A model generated the notes under the pieces. That model saw nothing but the letters and a program-made list of their open reading frames with translations, was not told the DNA's origin and did no database searches. From Exiguobacterium qingdaonense (GTDB taxonomy: Bacteria; Bacillota; Bacilli; Exiguobacteriales; Exiguobacteriaceae): a stretch of 64,000 nucleotides of DNA. The stretch's first letter is position 1, and each line of letters begins with the position of its first letter. The stretch lies in the NCBI RefSeq assembly GCF_018617855.1, contig NZ_JACSKY010000003.1:62001-126000 (forward strand), written 5' to 3'. The translations under genes were made by a program, and so were the position numbers. Below are positions 17,170 to 24,706 of the stretch, piece by piece.

Positions 17170-17726
17170 TGTTCTACCTCCTTTCCAATGAGTTCATGGG
17201 ATAAGTGTTTCTTCAGTTGCCTCAGCGCGAGACGGACCCTTCCTTTTACCGTACCGAGAGGAATGCCGCACGTATCAGCAATTTTTTGTTGGCTCAATCC
17301 TTGAAAATACATGAGTCTTACGACTTGCTGCTGTTCGGCCGGTAGCGTCGCCATGGCCGTCTCGATTTGAGCACGTTCCTCTTGCCACTCTGCTTCTTTT
17401 TCAACGGATGGTGACTCAGAAGGGATGGTCTCGGCGTAGGATTCGTCTAGCTGTAAATCGGGCTTCCGCTTTCGGATTAAATCAATCGCCACGTGACGGC
17501 TCATCGTAAAGAGCCAAGAGCGAAACTTTCCTTTTGTTTCATCATATACACCGCCACCACGCCAAAGCTTGATAAATACTTCTTGCATGGCCTCTTCAGC
17601 CAAATCACGGTCTTTTGTCAACTGGAGGACAAAAGCATATAAAATGCGTTCATACCGATCATACAATATTTCGAGCGCTTCTTTGTCCTTTTGCCTGACA
17701 CGCTCATATAAGTCTAAGTCAGTCAT
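17166..17726 (-). CDS. ECF RNA polymerase sigma factor (SigK/RskA type)
   Basis: 186 residues with region 2 (ALEILYDRYERILYAFVLQL, then LAEEAMQEVFIKLWR and FRSWLFTMSRHVAIDLIRKR, about 16-90) and region 4 (LPAEQQQVVRLMYFQGLSQQ with the helix-turn-helix GIPLGTVKGRVRLALRQLKK, about 128-178). The linker is acidic. It is the partner of the anti-sigma factor that overlaps its 3' end. AAAGGAG lies eight bases from the ATG. A possible promoter, TAGACA-N17-TACGTT, lies upstream. Its regulon is not visible from this window. A truncated paralogue is encoded about 1.4 kb away at 18871. Confidence 0.95.
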   Translation of the reverse strand: MTDLDLYERVRQKDKEALEILYDRYERILYAFVLQLTKDRDLAEEAMQEVFIKLWRGGGVYDETKGKFRSWLFTMSRHVAIDLIRKRKPDLQLDESYAETIPSESPSVEKEAEWQEERAQIETAMATLPAEQQQVVRLMYFQGLSQQKIADTCGIPLGTVKGRVRLALRQLKKHLSHELIGKEVEQ

Positions 17727-17769
17727 AACATACTCCTTTGCGCAGAAGGGATGTCCCTTGTATTGATCT

Positions 17770-17798
17770 AACGTATAAAACGAAAAAATAGATGTCTA
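17770..17798 (-). promoter_or_regulatory. Possible promoter of the ECF sigma operon
   Basis: Minus strand TAGACA (17793-17798), 17-base spacer, TACGTT (17770-17775). The -35 lies in an inverted repeat AAAATAG/CTATTTT. The -10 is poor, so the site is tentative; it could instead be recognised by the ECF factor itself. Confidence 0.35.
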
Positions 17799-18062
17799 TT
17801 TTGTGTGAATATTTATTGAACATGTAGATGATGGGCTAGGAATTTTCTTATAAATGAACAATCTTAATTTCTCTGAAAAGATGTAGGTGACGACACTTAA
17901 CCCGGTTGCTGTCATCAGCATCAGACCGATAGCAGTCAAGGGAGAGCCCATCGTTGCCCAAAAGAAATACGAGCGGATTCCAAATAAAAAAGCGAATACA
18001 ATGAAAAAGCCCGTAACCAGGCTACTCATTTGGCAGTAGAAGCGAAAAACACGTTGAATCAT
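17796..18062 (-). CDS. Small membrane protein, function unknown
   Basis: An 88-residue protein with three hydrophobic stretches (SSLVTGFFIVFAFLFGI, FWATMGSPLTAIGLML and TATGLSVVTYIF) and a basic C terminus. The ATG at 18062 is preceded by AAAGGAGG at six bases; a longer version from 18083 would place that site inside the gene. It lies directly upstream of the ECF sigma gene with a 69-base gap, but there is no further evidence of a link. Not recognised. Confidence 0.75.
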   Translation of the reverse strand: MIQRVFRFYCQMSSLVTGFFIVFAFLFGIRSYFFWATMGSPLTAIGLMLMTATGLSVVTYIFSEKLRLFIYKKIPSPSSTCSINIHTK

Positions 18063-18124
18063 AAGATGCCTCCTTTGTTTCATTGTACTATAGGAAAGAG
18101 AGAAACCGATAAGGAGACGATAGC

Positions 18125-18925
18125 ATGAAGCGATTTACGAATGAAGGACACACACTCATTTGCTTTGATTTTGATGAAACTTATTTCCCTCACGCTTGTA
18201 CACCGACTCAATTGGCGGCCGTGCGTCAGCTTGAAGATTTTTTGGAACGCTACTCCGATCAACTGTCAACGATGTGGGTAACCGGTAGTTCTCTCGAGTC
18301 ATTGCGTGAAAAAATCAATCGGGCGAACCTTCGTTTTTGGCCACACCGTATCGCCTCAAGTCTCGGGACAGAATTGTATCGAGTGGAGGCGGACGGAACG
18401 TTTTCAATAGAGCAAGCATATCAAAAGTCGTTTCCGGATGATTTTGTTTCTCGCGTCGAGCGCATTGTGTCAAAAATTATACAGAGGCGCATTGAACTAG
18501 AAGAGCAGCCAGGTAATGGAACGAGTCCTTGGATCCGTAGTTATTATGTCCGTGACCAAATCGGCTCCTGGAAAGAGGCGCTTCATCTACTGGCCGACGA
18601 AGAAGAAGTCGCCGTCAACATCAGTCGATGCAATCCTCAAGCGGGTGATCTGGCGGATGCATTTGACGTCGATTTCTATCCGATGCACGCTGGAAAAGAA
18701 TCCAGTGTTCGATATGTATGCGCCACTGCTTCGTTTTTACGAGAAAATACGTATGCATTCGGTGATAGTGGGAATGACCTTGATATGTTGGCGCATGTGG
18801 GGAATGGCTATCTAGTAAGCAATGCGACCGAACAGGCAAAACAGATTCATTCAAAAATGACAAAAAAGCCTTATGCAGAAGGGATTTTAGAAGTGTTGGA
18901 GTCTGACTTTTGCTCTTTCATATGA
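18125..18925 (+). CDS. HAD-family phosphatase (sucrose-phosphatase-like Cof subgroup)
   Basis: 266 residues. Motif I is CFDFDETYF, motif II the threonine of WVTGSSLESL, and motif IV GDSGNDLDML (about 220), with a C2-type cap between. In motif I the fourth residue after the nucleophile is tyrosine, a small variation on the usual DxDGTL. Such enzymes dephosphorylate sugar or polyol phosphates. AAGGAG nine bases from the ATG sets the start. The last 55 bases overlap the 3' end of the opposing sigma-like gene. Substrate unknown. Confidence 0.9.
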   Translation: MKRFTNEGHTLICFDFDETYFPHACTPTQLAAVRQLEDFLERYSDQLSTMWVTGSSLESLREKINRANLRFWPHRIASSLGTELYRVEADGTFSIEQAYQKSFPDDFVSRVERIVSKIIQRRIELEEQPGNGTSPWIRSYYVRDQIGSWKEALHLLADEEEVAVNISRCNPQAGDLADAFDVDFYPMHAGKESSVRYVCATASFLRENTYAFGDSGNDLDMLAHVGNGYLVSNATEQAKQIHSKMTKKPYAEGILEVLESDFCSFI

Positions 18926-19176
18926 CGAACAATCTGTTCTAATGAACGGAGGAGAGTTGTACGAACCGTTTCGGAATGCGGATTGAAGTCGAGCCGTTGT
19001 TGCCAGATAAGACAAAATAAATCGGTCATGGCCGCTTCGGCAGTCGCAGGGTCGTCATTCAGATGAAGTGCGTATCGATAAAGTAGCTTTTCGTAGCGTG
19101 AGTATAGCTTTTCTAGAGCATGTCGATTTTTTTGACGAATTTGATCGATCAGGCGCTCATCGAGTGTAGGAAGCAT
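18871..19176 (-). CDS. Sigma-70 region 2-like protein lacking region 4
   Basis: 101 residues. The N-terminal 80 align well with region 2 of the nearby ECF factor: IRQKNRHALEKLYSRYEKLL against VRQKDKEALEILYDRYERIL, then a YALHL/FVLQL block and a TAEAAMTDLFCLIWQQ segment matching LAEEAMQEVFIKLWR. The protein then ends after a short charged tail; there is no region 4 and no frameshift into one. The ATG at 19176 has AAGGAG six bases upstream, suggesting an intact gene rather than debris. It may bind RNA polymerase or an anti-sigma factor without promoter recognition, or be a two-part sigma subunit; this is inference. Confidence 0.75.
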   Translation of the reverse strand: MLPTLDERLIDQIRQKNRHALEKLYSRYEKLLYRYALHLNDDPATAEAAMTDLFCLIWQQRLDFNPHSETVRTTLLRSLEQIVRHMKEQKSDSNTSKIPSA

Positions 19177-19310
19177 ATGCAACTCCTTTCGTATGGAATG
19201 AGAGGCTCAACTGTGAAAGAATGAGGAACTTTACTCTAATAAAGCGCCCATACTGTTCTTTCACTATTATGCTCTCATTCAAACAAAAGGATGTACGACA
19301 TAGGCGTGAA

Positions 19311-19526
19311 CTAAAATGTGTGGTAACAGTTCGGACAAGTCTGCGCATCTCCTGGTGCGCGTTTAAATGAAGTTTTACACTTCGGGCACGTGACGGTCTC
19401 ACTCTGTTGATTGAACAGACTACCGCGATTGAATAAGATGTTGCGAAGGTTCGGTAATGCGAGTGCGGCGAAAATCATCGCACCGAATAAAAAGACCGCT
19501 AAAATCAGTAATAATACATAGCTCAT
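19311..19526 (-). CDS. Small membrane protein with C-terminal zinc ribbon
   Basis: 71 residues: an N-terminal membrane helix (YVLLLILAVFLFGAMIFAAL), a polar linker, and a zinc ribbon formed by CPKC and CPNC separated by 13 residues at the C terminus. The layout suggests a membrane-tethered zinc ribbon facing the cytoplasm. AAGGAC close to the ATG is a modest ribosome binding site. It is transcribed away from the small gene at 19649 and shares its upstream region. Function unknown. Confidence 0.75.
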   Translation of the reverse strand: MSYVLLLILAVFLFGAMIFAALALPNLRNILFNRGSLFNQQSETVTCPKCKTSFKRAPGDAQTCPNCYHTF

Positions 19527-19596
19527 TGTCCTTGTTCCTCTCTTGTTCTATTTCTTTCATCATAATAGAAACTCGCTCGAACGAACAGCTTATGAA

Positions 19597-19625
19597 TAGA
19601 AATAAGAACAAATGTTCTGTATAAT
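19597..19625 (+). promoter_or_regulatory. Promoter with a LexA (SOS) box in the spacer
   Basis: TAGAAA (19597-19602), 17-base spacer and a perfect TATAAT (19620-19625). The spacer contains the palindrome AGAACAAATGTTCT (19605-19618), whose core GAAC-N4-GTTC with A, A, A, T in the middle meets the Gram-positive LexA/DinR consensus GAACRNRYGTTC. It drives the 77-residue gene at 19649. SOS control is inferred from the site alone. Confidence 0.65.
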
Positions 19626-19648
19626 GGGATTAAAGGAGGGAAAACAGG

Positions 19649-19882
19649 ATGAGAACAGAATTGTTACGATGGATGCGTTCGGGAAGAGTCATAGAAATAG
19701 TGTATGTCGACCGAAAGGGGATGTTTTCGGAGCGACGGGTTAAATTAATTAAAGTGCAAGGGGAGCACGTCGTGGCATGGGATTTGAATAAACGAGCGAG
19801 ACGAACGTTTCGAATCGAACAAGTTCTTGCCTGTCTTCCCGTCAACGAACGATTCAGAAAACGCAGGACGAAAGTCGGTTGA
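19649..19882 (+). CDS. Small WYL-like protein, possibly DNA-damage inducible
   Basis: 77 residues, basic. The central part (VIEIVYVDRKGMFSERRVKL, then VVAWDLNKRARRTFRIEQVL) has the alternating strand pattern and the arginine-rich end of small WYL/Sm-like domains, which in larger proteins sense nucleic acids or nucleotides and regulate damage or defence genes. There is no helix-turn-helix, so it would act through a partner or RNA. GGAGGG eight bases before the ATG. A LexA-type box overlies its promoter. The family call is moderate. Confidence 0.6.
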   Translation: MRTELLRWMRSGRVIEIVYVDRKGMFSERRVKLIKVQGEHVVAWDLNKRARRTFRIEQVLACLPVNERFRKRRTKVG

Positions 19883-19968
19883 TTCCGCTATCGAACGGAC
19901 CAGAAAGGGTCTGAGTAATTGCCTCCCATGTCCTTGAAATAGAGCTAACAACAATTCAAAAGGGAAAG

Positions 19969-20001
19969 CCTAGTACGTAATTGAAACGTCTAGGTTTTTT
20001 T
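19969..20001 (+). terminator. Terminator of the WYL-like gene
   Basis: CCTAG-T-ACGT pairs with ACGT-CTAGG (one bulged base), followed by seven Ts, 86 bases after the stop codon. Confidence 0.75.
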
Positions 20002-20011
20002 CGTGAAGTGA

Positions 20012-20041
20012 TTGCTTTCCCTTGAAAACGGGAAGTAATAT
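20012..20041 (+). promoter_or_regulatory. Possible promoter of the Mur-ligase gene
   Basis: TTGCTT (20012-20017), 18-base spacer, TAATAT (20036-20041). The spacer carries an inverted repeat TTCCC/GGGAA with eight bases between, which could be an operator. Moderate matches only. Confidence 0.4.
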
Positions 20042-20130
20042 ATTTGTCATCTCAATTGCCGGTAAAATTTAGTACTATGACGATAAGGTTTATGAATCTA
20101 GCGACACCCATGAGAAAGGACGTAAACAGC

Positions 20131-21591
20131 ATGAGAACGAAACGTTTGTCCGCCATTTTAGGAAATGAGATGGATGACATTGAGCTTGATCCATGGGTGA
20201 CCGGAGTCGAAACGGACTCTAGAAAGGTCAGTTCAGGAAACGTTTTTATTTGCATTCGTGGCTATACGGTTGATGGTCATAAGTTTGCTGAAGACGCCGT
20301 CACCAATGGTGCGAGTGCGGTCATCTCAGAATATCCACTCGATCTTGATGTACCGAATGTGATTGTCGCTGACACGAAACAGACTGCCGGAGCGGTTGCG
20401 AGTGCATTTTATGACCACCCCTCACATCGGATGCGTATATATGGTGTGACCGGAACAAATGGAAAAACAACGACAGCCACGTTGACATATGATTTGTTAC
20501 GGCTTTCAGGACGTCGCGCCGGAATCGTTAGTACGATTGGTGCGCGCTTTCATCATCAGACGATTGAAACAGCCAATACGACACCGGAAGCCGTCGTCTT
20601 GCACCGTATTCTAGCGGAAATGATTGAAGCTGGTGTCACCGATTGTATCCTTGAGGTGTCGTCACATGCATTAATGGAAGGACGTGTGGCCGGAATTCAC
20701 TTTCATGCGGCCGCATTTACGAACTTAACGCATGATCACCTAGACTACCATCGTTCGATGGATGAGTACGCGCGGGCAAAGGCAAGACTGTTCGAACAGG
20801 TGGAAGTGACGAACGGGGAAGCGATCGTTTTAAACGCAGAGGACCCGGCAAGTCAGATTATGGCCGAGTTTGCTCCGACCCGGCAAACGATCATGTATAG
20901 TACGAGCGAGGAAAAAAAGGCTGACATTCAAGTAATTTGGTTGGAAGACCAGGTGCTCGTCAACATGAATGAATTTAAACTTGAAGTACCTGTTCGATTC
21001 ATGGGAGCGTTCAATGCGGCAAACTTGGCTGCAGCAATCGGGCTTGTCTCGACTTCAGATATGGCTTTACGAACAATCGTTTCGAATGTACCCGGGCTCA
21101 CGTTGCCAAAAGGACGTCTCGAACGACTCGATACAGAAGATGCTGAAATATATATCGACTATGCACATACGCCAGACGGTCTCGAGAAATGTTTGTCCAC
21201 GTTGAAACAAGACGACCGTGCTCTCGTCGTCGTCTTGAGTGCGGCAGGAGACCGAGATCCATCGAAACGACAAGAGATGGCACGCATCGCAAGTCATTAT
21301 TCGAACGAGCTGATTGTCACTGTACATGACGTGCGCATGGAAGACCCGAAACGAATCATTCAAGATTTAGTCAAAGGAGTTCAACCGACCACGAACTATG
21401 TGACGTTTGAAGCGAGGAAAGATGCGCTTCGCCATGCGGTAATGCAAGCTTTAGAGGGAAAACGGGTTGTTGTCGTCGGCAAAGGGCATGACCATGTCGA
21501 ACGCATCGGCCGTCAGTCGGTTCCGTTCAATGAATCGGATATTTTGCTGAAAGAATTGAAGAGGCGAAAAGGACAGGAGCCTGCTGTTTAA
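20131..21591 (+). CDS. MurE-like Mur ligase paralogue
   Basis: 486 residues with the three Mur domains: an N-terminal MurE-type UDP-binding domain (DSRKVSSGNVFICIRG), a central ATPase with P-loop GTNGKTTT (about 108-115) and TNLTHDHLDYH, and a C-terminal domain with IDYAHTPDGLEKCL. In MurE the amino-acid-selecting loop is DNPR (meso-DAP) or DNPA/N-like (L-Lys); here the aligned position reads HDVRMEDP (about 399-406), so the usual specificity loop is changed. It stands alone, not in a dcw-type cluster. It may be a second MurE or ligate another amino acid. The start is the ATG with AAGGACG eight bases upstream; earlier in-frame starts lack such a site. Confidence 0.85.
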   Translation: MRTKRLSAILGNEMDDIELDPWVTGVETDSRKVSSGNVFICIRGYTVDGHKFAEDAVTNGASAVISEYPLDLDVPNVIVADTKQTAGAVASAFYDHPSHRMRIYGVTGTNGKTTTATLTYDLLRLSGRRAGIVSTIGARFHHQTIETANTTPEAVVLHRILAEMIEAGVTDCILEVSSHALMEGRVAGIHFHAAAFTNLTHDHLDYHRSMDEYARAKARLFEQVEVTNGEAIVLNAEDPASQIMAEFAPTRQTIMYSTSEEKKADIQVIWLEDQVLVNMNEFKLEVPVRFMGAFNAANLAAAIGLVSTSDMALRTIVSNVPGLTLPKGRLERLDTEDAEIYIDYAHTPDGLEKCLSTLKQDDRALVVVLSAAGDRDPSKRQEMARIASHYSNELIVTVHDVRMEDPKRIIQDLVKGVQPTTNYVTFEARKDALRHAVMQALEGKRVVVVGKGHDHVERIGRQSVPFNESDILLKELKRRKGQEPAV

Positions 21592-21592
21592 C

Positions 21593-21620
21593 AAAACGAT
21601 GACAAACGTCATCGTTTTTT
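21593..21620 (+). terminator. Terminator of the Mur-ligase gene
   Basis: AAAACGATGAC/GTCATCGTTTT with an AAAC loop and trailing Ts, right after the stop codon. Confidence 0.85.
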
Positions 21621-21687
21621 AATGTGTGAAAACGAACGTGTACGGCAATACATAGTAGTGTAATAGAATTGAAGGAGGAGAATAGAC

Positions 21688-22032
21688 ATGTCAGTTTTGT
21701 ACAAAGAGTTTACAAATGACGAAGAAGTCGTCACCGCCGTTCAATCGATGAAATCTAACGGGGTAGATGAATCCAACATCTACGTCATCACTCATGATGA
21801 TGATCGAAGCAAACGGGTCGCGGACAATGCGGATGCGAACACCGTTTCGGCTTCAGATGTCGGGCTTGGAACAGCCACTAAGAACGTGTTCCGTAAAAAA
21901 GGGGACGAACTTCGGGCGCAGTTTCAAGAGCTTGGCTTTTCAAAAGAAGAAGCCGAACGTTTGGAAGACAAGCTAGATCAGGGGAAAGTGCTTGTCGTCG
22001 TGAAAGATGCACCTGCTGGATTTACAATTTGA
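21688..22032 (+). CDS. YflT-domain general stress protein
   Basis: 114 residues with the YflT/GSP17M pattern: VLYKEFTNDEEVVTAVQSMK at the start, then YVITHDDDRSKRVADNADAN near residue 33 and a C-terminal helical part ending in a short valine-rich strand. These small soluble proteins belong to the SigB-type general stress response in Bacillus; their biochemical role is unknown. GGAGG lies nine bases before the ATG. A weak SigB-like promoter (GTGTGA-N14-GGCAAT) is upstream, not strong enough to call. It has its own terminator, shared with the converging gene. Confidence 0.88.
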   Translation: MSVLYKEFTNDEEVVTAVQSMKSNGVDESNIYVITHDDDRSKRVADNADANTVSASDVGLGTATKNVFRKKGDELRAQFQELGFSKEEAERLEDKLDQGKVLVVVKDAPAGFTI

Positions 22033-22056
22033 TTCCACTACCATGGAGAATAGAGA

Positions 22057-22097
22057 GAAAAGAGGCTGGACCGTCAAATTGGTTCAGCCTCTTTTTT
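22057..22097. terminator. Bidirectional terminator
   Basis: AAAAGAGGCTG-ACC pairs with GGT-CAGCCTCTTTT, with U-rich exits on both strands, between the YflT gene and the YhdH-type oxidoreductase gene. Confidence 0.85.
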
Positions 22098-22103
22098 GTT
22101 CGA

Positions 22104-23096
22104 TTAACGGAGACGGACGACGGTGCGACCACTCAATTCTCCTCGCATCATCGCTTCCGCATGACGTGGTACTTCATGTAACGGGATTTCGTGAACCATT
22201 TCGTTTAACACGTTCGTGTCAATGAGCTCCTCGAGTCGCTCCCACGCGTTCGTACGGCGGGCGAGCGGCTGCATGACCGAATCGATTCCAATGAGCTTCA
22301 CGCCGCGCAAAATAAATGGATATACGCTTGTCGGCAAGTCAGCTCCGCCAACGAGACCGCATGCTGCGACAGCACCTTCGTACCGTGTCTGACTCAAAAT
22401 GTTGGCGAGGGTATTGCCACCGACAGAATCGATGGCGGCATCAAAACGCTGTTTAGCGAGTGGGCGGGCAGGTCCTTCTAATTCGCTCCGGTCGATGATC
22501 GTTTCGACACCGAGTGAACGTAAGTATGGCGAATCTGTTTTACCGGTCGAGGCGATGACATGGTAGCCGAGACGACGAAGCAACGTGATGGCGAAACTCC
22601 CGACGCCGCCCGTCGCGCCTGTGACGAGTACTTCTTCACCGGGGCGTACGCCCGCGTGTTCAAGCGCATCGATAGACAGCATTGCCGTCAGTCCAGGTGT
22701 ACCGATTGCGATGGCATCACGCATATTCATCCCCTTCGGCAGTTTGACGAGCCAATTGCCGGACACTTGCGCGTATTGGCTGAAGCCTCCAAAGTGACGT
22801 TCGCCGATACCGAAACCTGTGGCAATCACTTCGTCTCCGACTTTGATGTCGAGGTGGTCTGATTCGACGACCGTTCCAACGAATTCGCATCCTGGAATGA
22901 ACGGATAGCGATTGACGATTTTACCTGAAGTCGTTAAACCGAGCGCGTCTTTATAGTTCAAAGCGGAATAGTGCACTTCGACTAAGACGTTCCCATCCTC
23001 TTCTTTTGGAAGGACGTCAGATTTTACTTCTTTCACTTCGGCGTGAAGGTGTTCATCGTGTTGCTCGAGCACGAGTGCTTGGAATGATTCATTCAT
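22104..23096 (-). CDS. YhdH/YhfP-family quinone oxidoreductase (acrylyl-CoA reductase type)
   Basis: 330 residues, medium-chain dehydrogenase fold without the zinc ligands of alcohol dehydrogenases. Family hallmarks are ALNYKDALGLT and PGCEFVGTVVES near the N terminus, IGTPGLTAMLSIDAL, and the NADPH-binding VTGATGGVGSFAI (about 150). The YhdH/YhfP group reduces acrylyl-CoA or quinones with NADPH. The ATG at 23096 follows AGAGG by eight bases; a longer start at 23129 lacks one. Monocistronic. Confidence 0.92.
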   Translation of the reverse strand: MNESFQALVLEQHDEHLHAEVKEVKSDVLPKEEDGNVLVEVHYSALNYKDALGLTTSGKIVNRYPFIPGCEFVGTVVESDHLDIKVGDEVIATGFGIGERHFGGFSQYAQVSGNWLVKLPKGMNMRDAIAIGTPGLTAMLSIDALEHAGVRPGEEVLVTGATGGVGSFAITLLRRLGYHVIASTGKTDSPYLRSLGVETIIDRSELEGPARPLAKQRFDAAIDSVGGNTLANILSQTRYEGAVAACGLVGGADLPTSVYPFILRGVKLIGIDSVMQPLARRTNAWERLEELIDTNVLNEMVHEIPLHEVPRHAEAMMRGELSGRTVVRLR

Positions 23097-23239
23097 CTGC
23101 TTAACCTCTTTTCCTATGGATGTCCTCACTCTACCATTCTTTCCCGTGAGAAATAAAATATATGCGCGATTCTTTAGGGGAAATCGGGTGGAGAGTGTTA
23201 CAATGAAGGGGATTCAAATTGCGTAAGGAGGAATGTAGT

Positions 23240-23665
23240 ATGCGGCACGATGACTATGAGTTTGATGAAGTAGAAGTAGAAGAAGGCGAATTGTTCAACG
23301 TATACGATATTCTCCCACCAGACGGGACGATCCTGGAGATGGCGACAGCTGAAGAAATGGTTCGGGCGGCCGAATTAGAAGCGAAGCATCATGCGCTCCA
23401 ACGGCTCCAAGATTCAAACTTCCAGTTGACAGGTGTGTCATTTAAAGAACTCCTGACAGAATTTGAACAGTATGAGCAAGAATCAATGGAATTCTGGACA
23501 GGTGTTTATAACCGATTACGCATTCCTTGGGCGTGGACGATTCGAATCGATGTGGCCAATGGTCCGATTCACGTCGTGAACGATCGCGACATCTTCATCG
23601 ACGAAGATGACTTCGAAGAATATGATGTTGATGATCTATTAGATGAATACGAAGAAGACGAATAA
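23240..23665 (+). CDS. Acidic hypothetical protein
   Basis: 141 residues, very acidic at both ends (DDYEFDEVEVEEGE near the start, a run of D and E with DVDDLLDEYEEDE at the end), with a central helical region and a short hydrophobic beta-like part (WAWTIRIDVANGPIHVV). No signal peptide or membrane helix. GGAGG eight bases before the ATG at 23240 sets the start. A -10-like TACAAT lies upstream without a good -35. I do not recognise a family; the charge suggests a soluble protein-binding or calcium-binding role, which is speculative. Confidence 0.8.
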   Translation: MRHDDYEFDEVEVEEGELFNVYDILPPDGTILEMATAEEMVRAAELEAKHHALQRLQDSNFQLTGVSFKELLTEFEQYEQESMEFWTGVYNRLRIPWAWTIRIDVANGPIHVVNDRDIFIDEDDFEEYDVDDLLDEYEEDE

Positions 23666-23706
23666 AAGACATCTCTCCCTCATTCAGATGGGAGAGATGT
23701 CTTTTT
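23664..23706. terminator. Bidirectional terminator
   Basis: Perfect 13-bp arms AGACATCTCTCCC and GGGAGAGATGTCT around a ten-base loop, followed by Ts. It ends the acidic-protein gene; the last codons of the opposite small membrane gene run through it. Confidence 0.85.
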
Positions 23707-23889
23707 GTCACGTAGCAGGTCATGACGAATCCGATTCAATTCCGTTGCCCCGAATAGCAACCCGATGCCACATAAAATTGAAACACCGCTCACCATCGCC
23801 CCGACGATGGCGGTATCTCCAATCATTGTGAACGACATGGTGAGGCTGAACAGTCCAAATAGCAGTAATCCTCCAGCGATTGTTTTCAT
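23680..23889 (-). CDS. Small two-helix membrane protein
   Basis: 69 residues with two membrane helices (AGGLLLFGLFSLTMSF and AIVGAMVSGVSILCGIGLLF) and a basic tail. The ATG at 23889 follows AGGGTGG at five bases. The C-terminal codons overlap the shared terminator hairpin. Function unknown. Confidence 0.7.
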   Translation of the reverse strand: MKTIAGGLLLFGLFSLTMSFTMIGDTAIVGAMVSGVSILCGIGLLFGATELNRIRHDLLRDKKTSLPSE

Positions 23890-23971
23890 AGAATCCACCC
23901 TTTCACACATCTATGCATGTAGTGTAGACGGTTTGACGAGAAAAGGGTGTTCCTTTTTTTAACCTGGTAAA

Positions 23972-24679
23972 TTATTTAATTAAGTCATAAATGGAATACG
24001 TCTCGCCATTTTTCAAAGGACGGTCAATTAGCTGTTCAGCGAAAACGCGAGCGACCGTTTCAGGAGAACGGAGGCGTCCTTCCGTCTCGTATGAACGGAA
24101 CTGCTCAAGGTCAGCAAAAGCATCTTTCGAAGAAGAGCGAATCTCCGCCTGCATCGACGTGTCCATCACACCTGGATTGAATAGAGCTGCACGATGTGAC
24201 GTTCCTTCAAGCTCTAGTGCAAGCGTCTCAGTGAAATGATCGAGGCCTGCTTTCGTGCCGCAGTATGCGCTCCAACCTGAAATCGGGCGCTTAGCCGCGC
24301 CGGAGGTCACATGAATCAGCTCGGTCGGCTTATTGAAGCCGAGGACCGCATTTGCCAATAGCATCGGCGCAAGTAGGTTAGCGTGGACATGAGCGGTCAC
24401 TTTCTCGCCGTCTAATTGTCCGACGCGATGAATCGGTTCAATCCACGCTGCATTTTGAACAAGAAGAATTGAATCGGCGGTCTCTAGAAGTGGAGTGATG
24501 TCTCGGATGGCTGAATTGATGCCAGAAACGCTTGAAAGGTCGACTGAAAGCTGTTGATACGTCACGTCTTCCGCTCGTGAACGCGAAAGTCCGACAACTT
24601 CGTAACCTCTAGCTTGTAATTCTTGGGCGATGGCACGACCGAGACCACGTGATGCGCCGGTGATGAGAGCAAGTTTCAT
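23972..24679 (-). CDS. Short-chain dehydrogenase (benzil/sepiapterin reductase type)
   Basis: 235 residues, classical SDR: NAD(P)-binding TGASRGLGRAIA at residues 8-19, NAAW in place of NNAG, and the catalytic serine plus YCGTKAG (tyrosine and lysine). It most resembles the YueD-type (S)-benzoin-forming benzil reductases and sepiapterin reductases, which reduce diketones with NADPH; that level of detail is inference. The ATG at 24679 follows AGGAGG by seven bases; an ATG two codons earlier is almost touching that site. It lies 27 bases after the serine hydrolase gene, which is also minus-strand, so co-transcription is likely. Confidence 0.9.
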   Translation of the reverse strand: MKLALITGASRGLGRAIAQELQARGYEVVGLSRSRAEDVTYQQLSVDLSSVSGINSAIRDITPLLETADSILLVQNAAWIEPIHRVGQLDGEKVTAHVHANLLAPMLLANAVLGFNKPTELIHVTSGAAKRPISGWSAYCGTKAGLDHFTETLALELEGTSHRAALFNPGVMDTSMQAEIRSSSKDAFADLEQFRSYETEGRLRSPETVARVFAEQLIDRPLKNGETYSIYDLIK

Positions 24680-24706
24680 ATACATTCCTCCTGTTCATAC
24701 GAATGT

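Noticed and set aside
21620-21660. SigB promoter of the YflT gene (GTGTGA-N14-GGCAAT)
   Set aside because: Only about four of six bases match in each element; suggestive from gene type but not enough to call.
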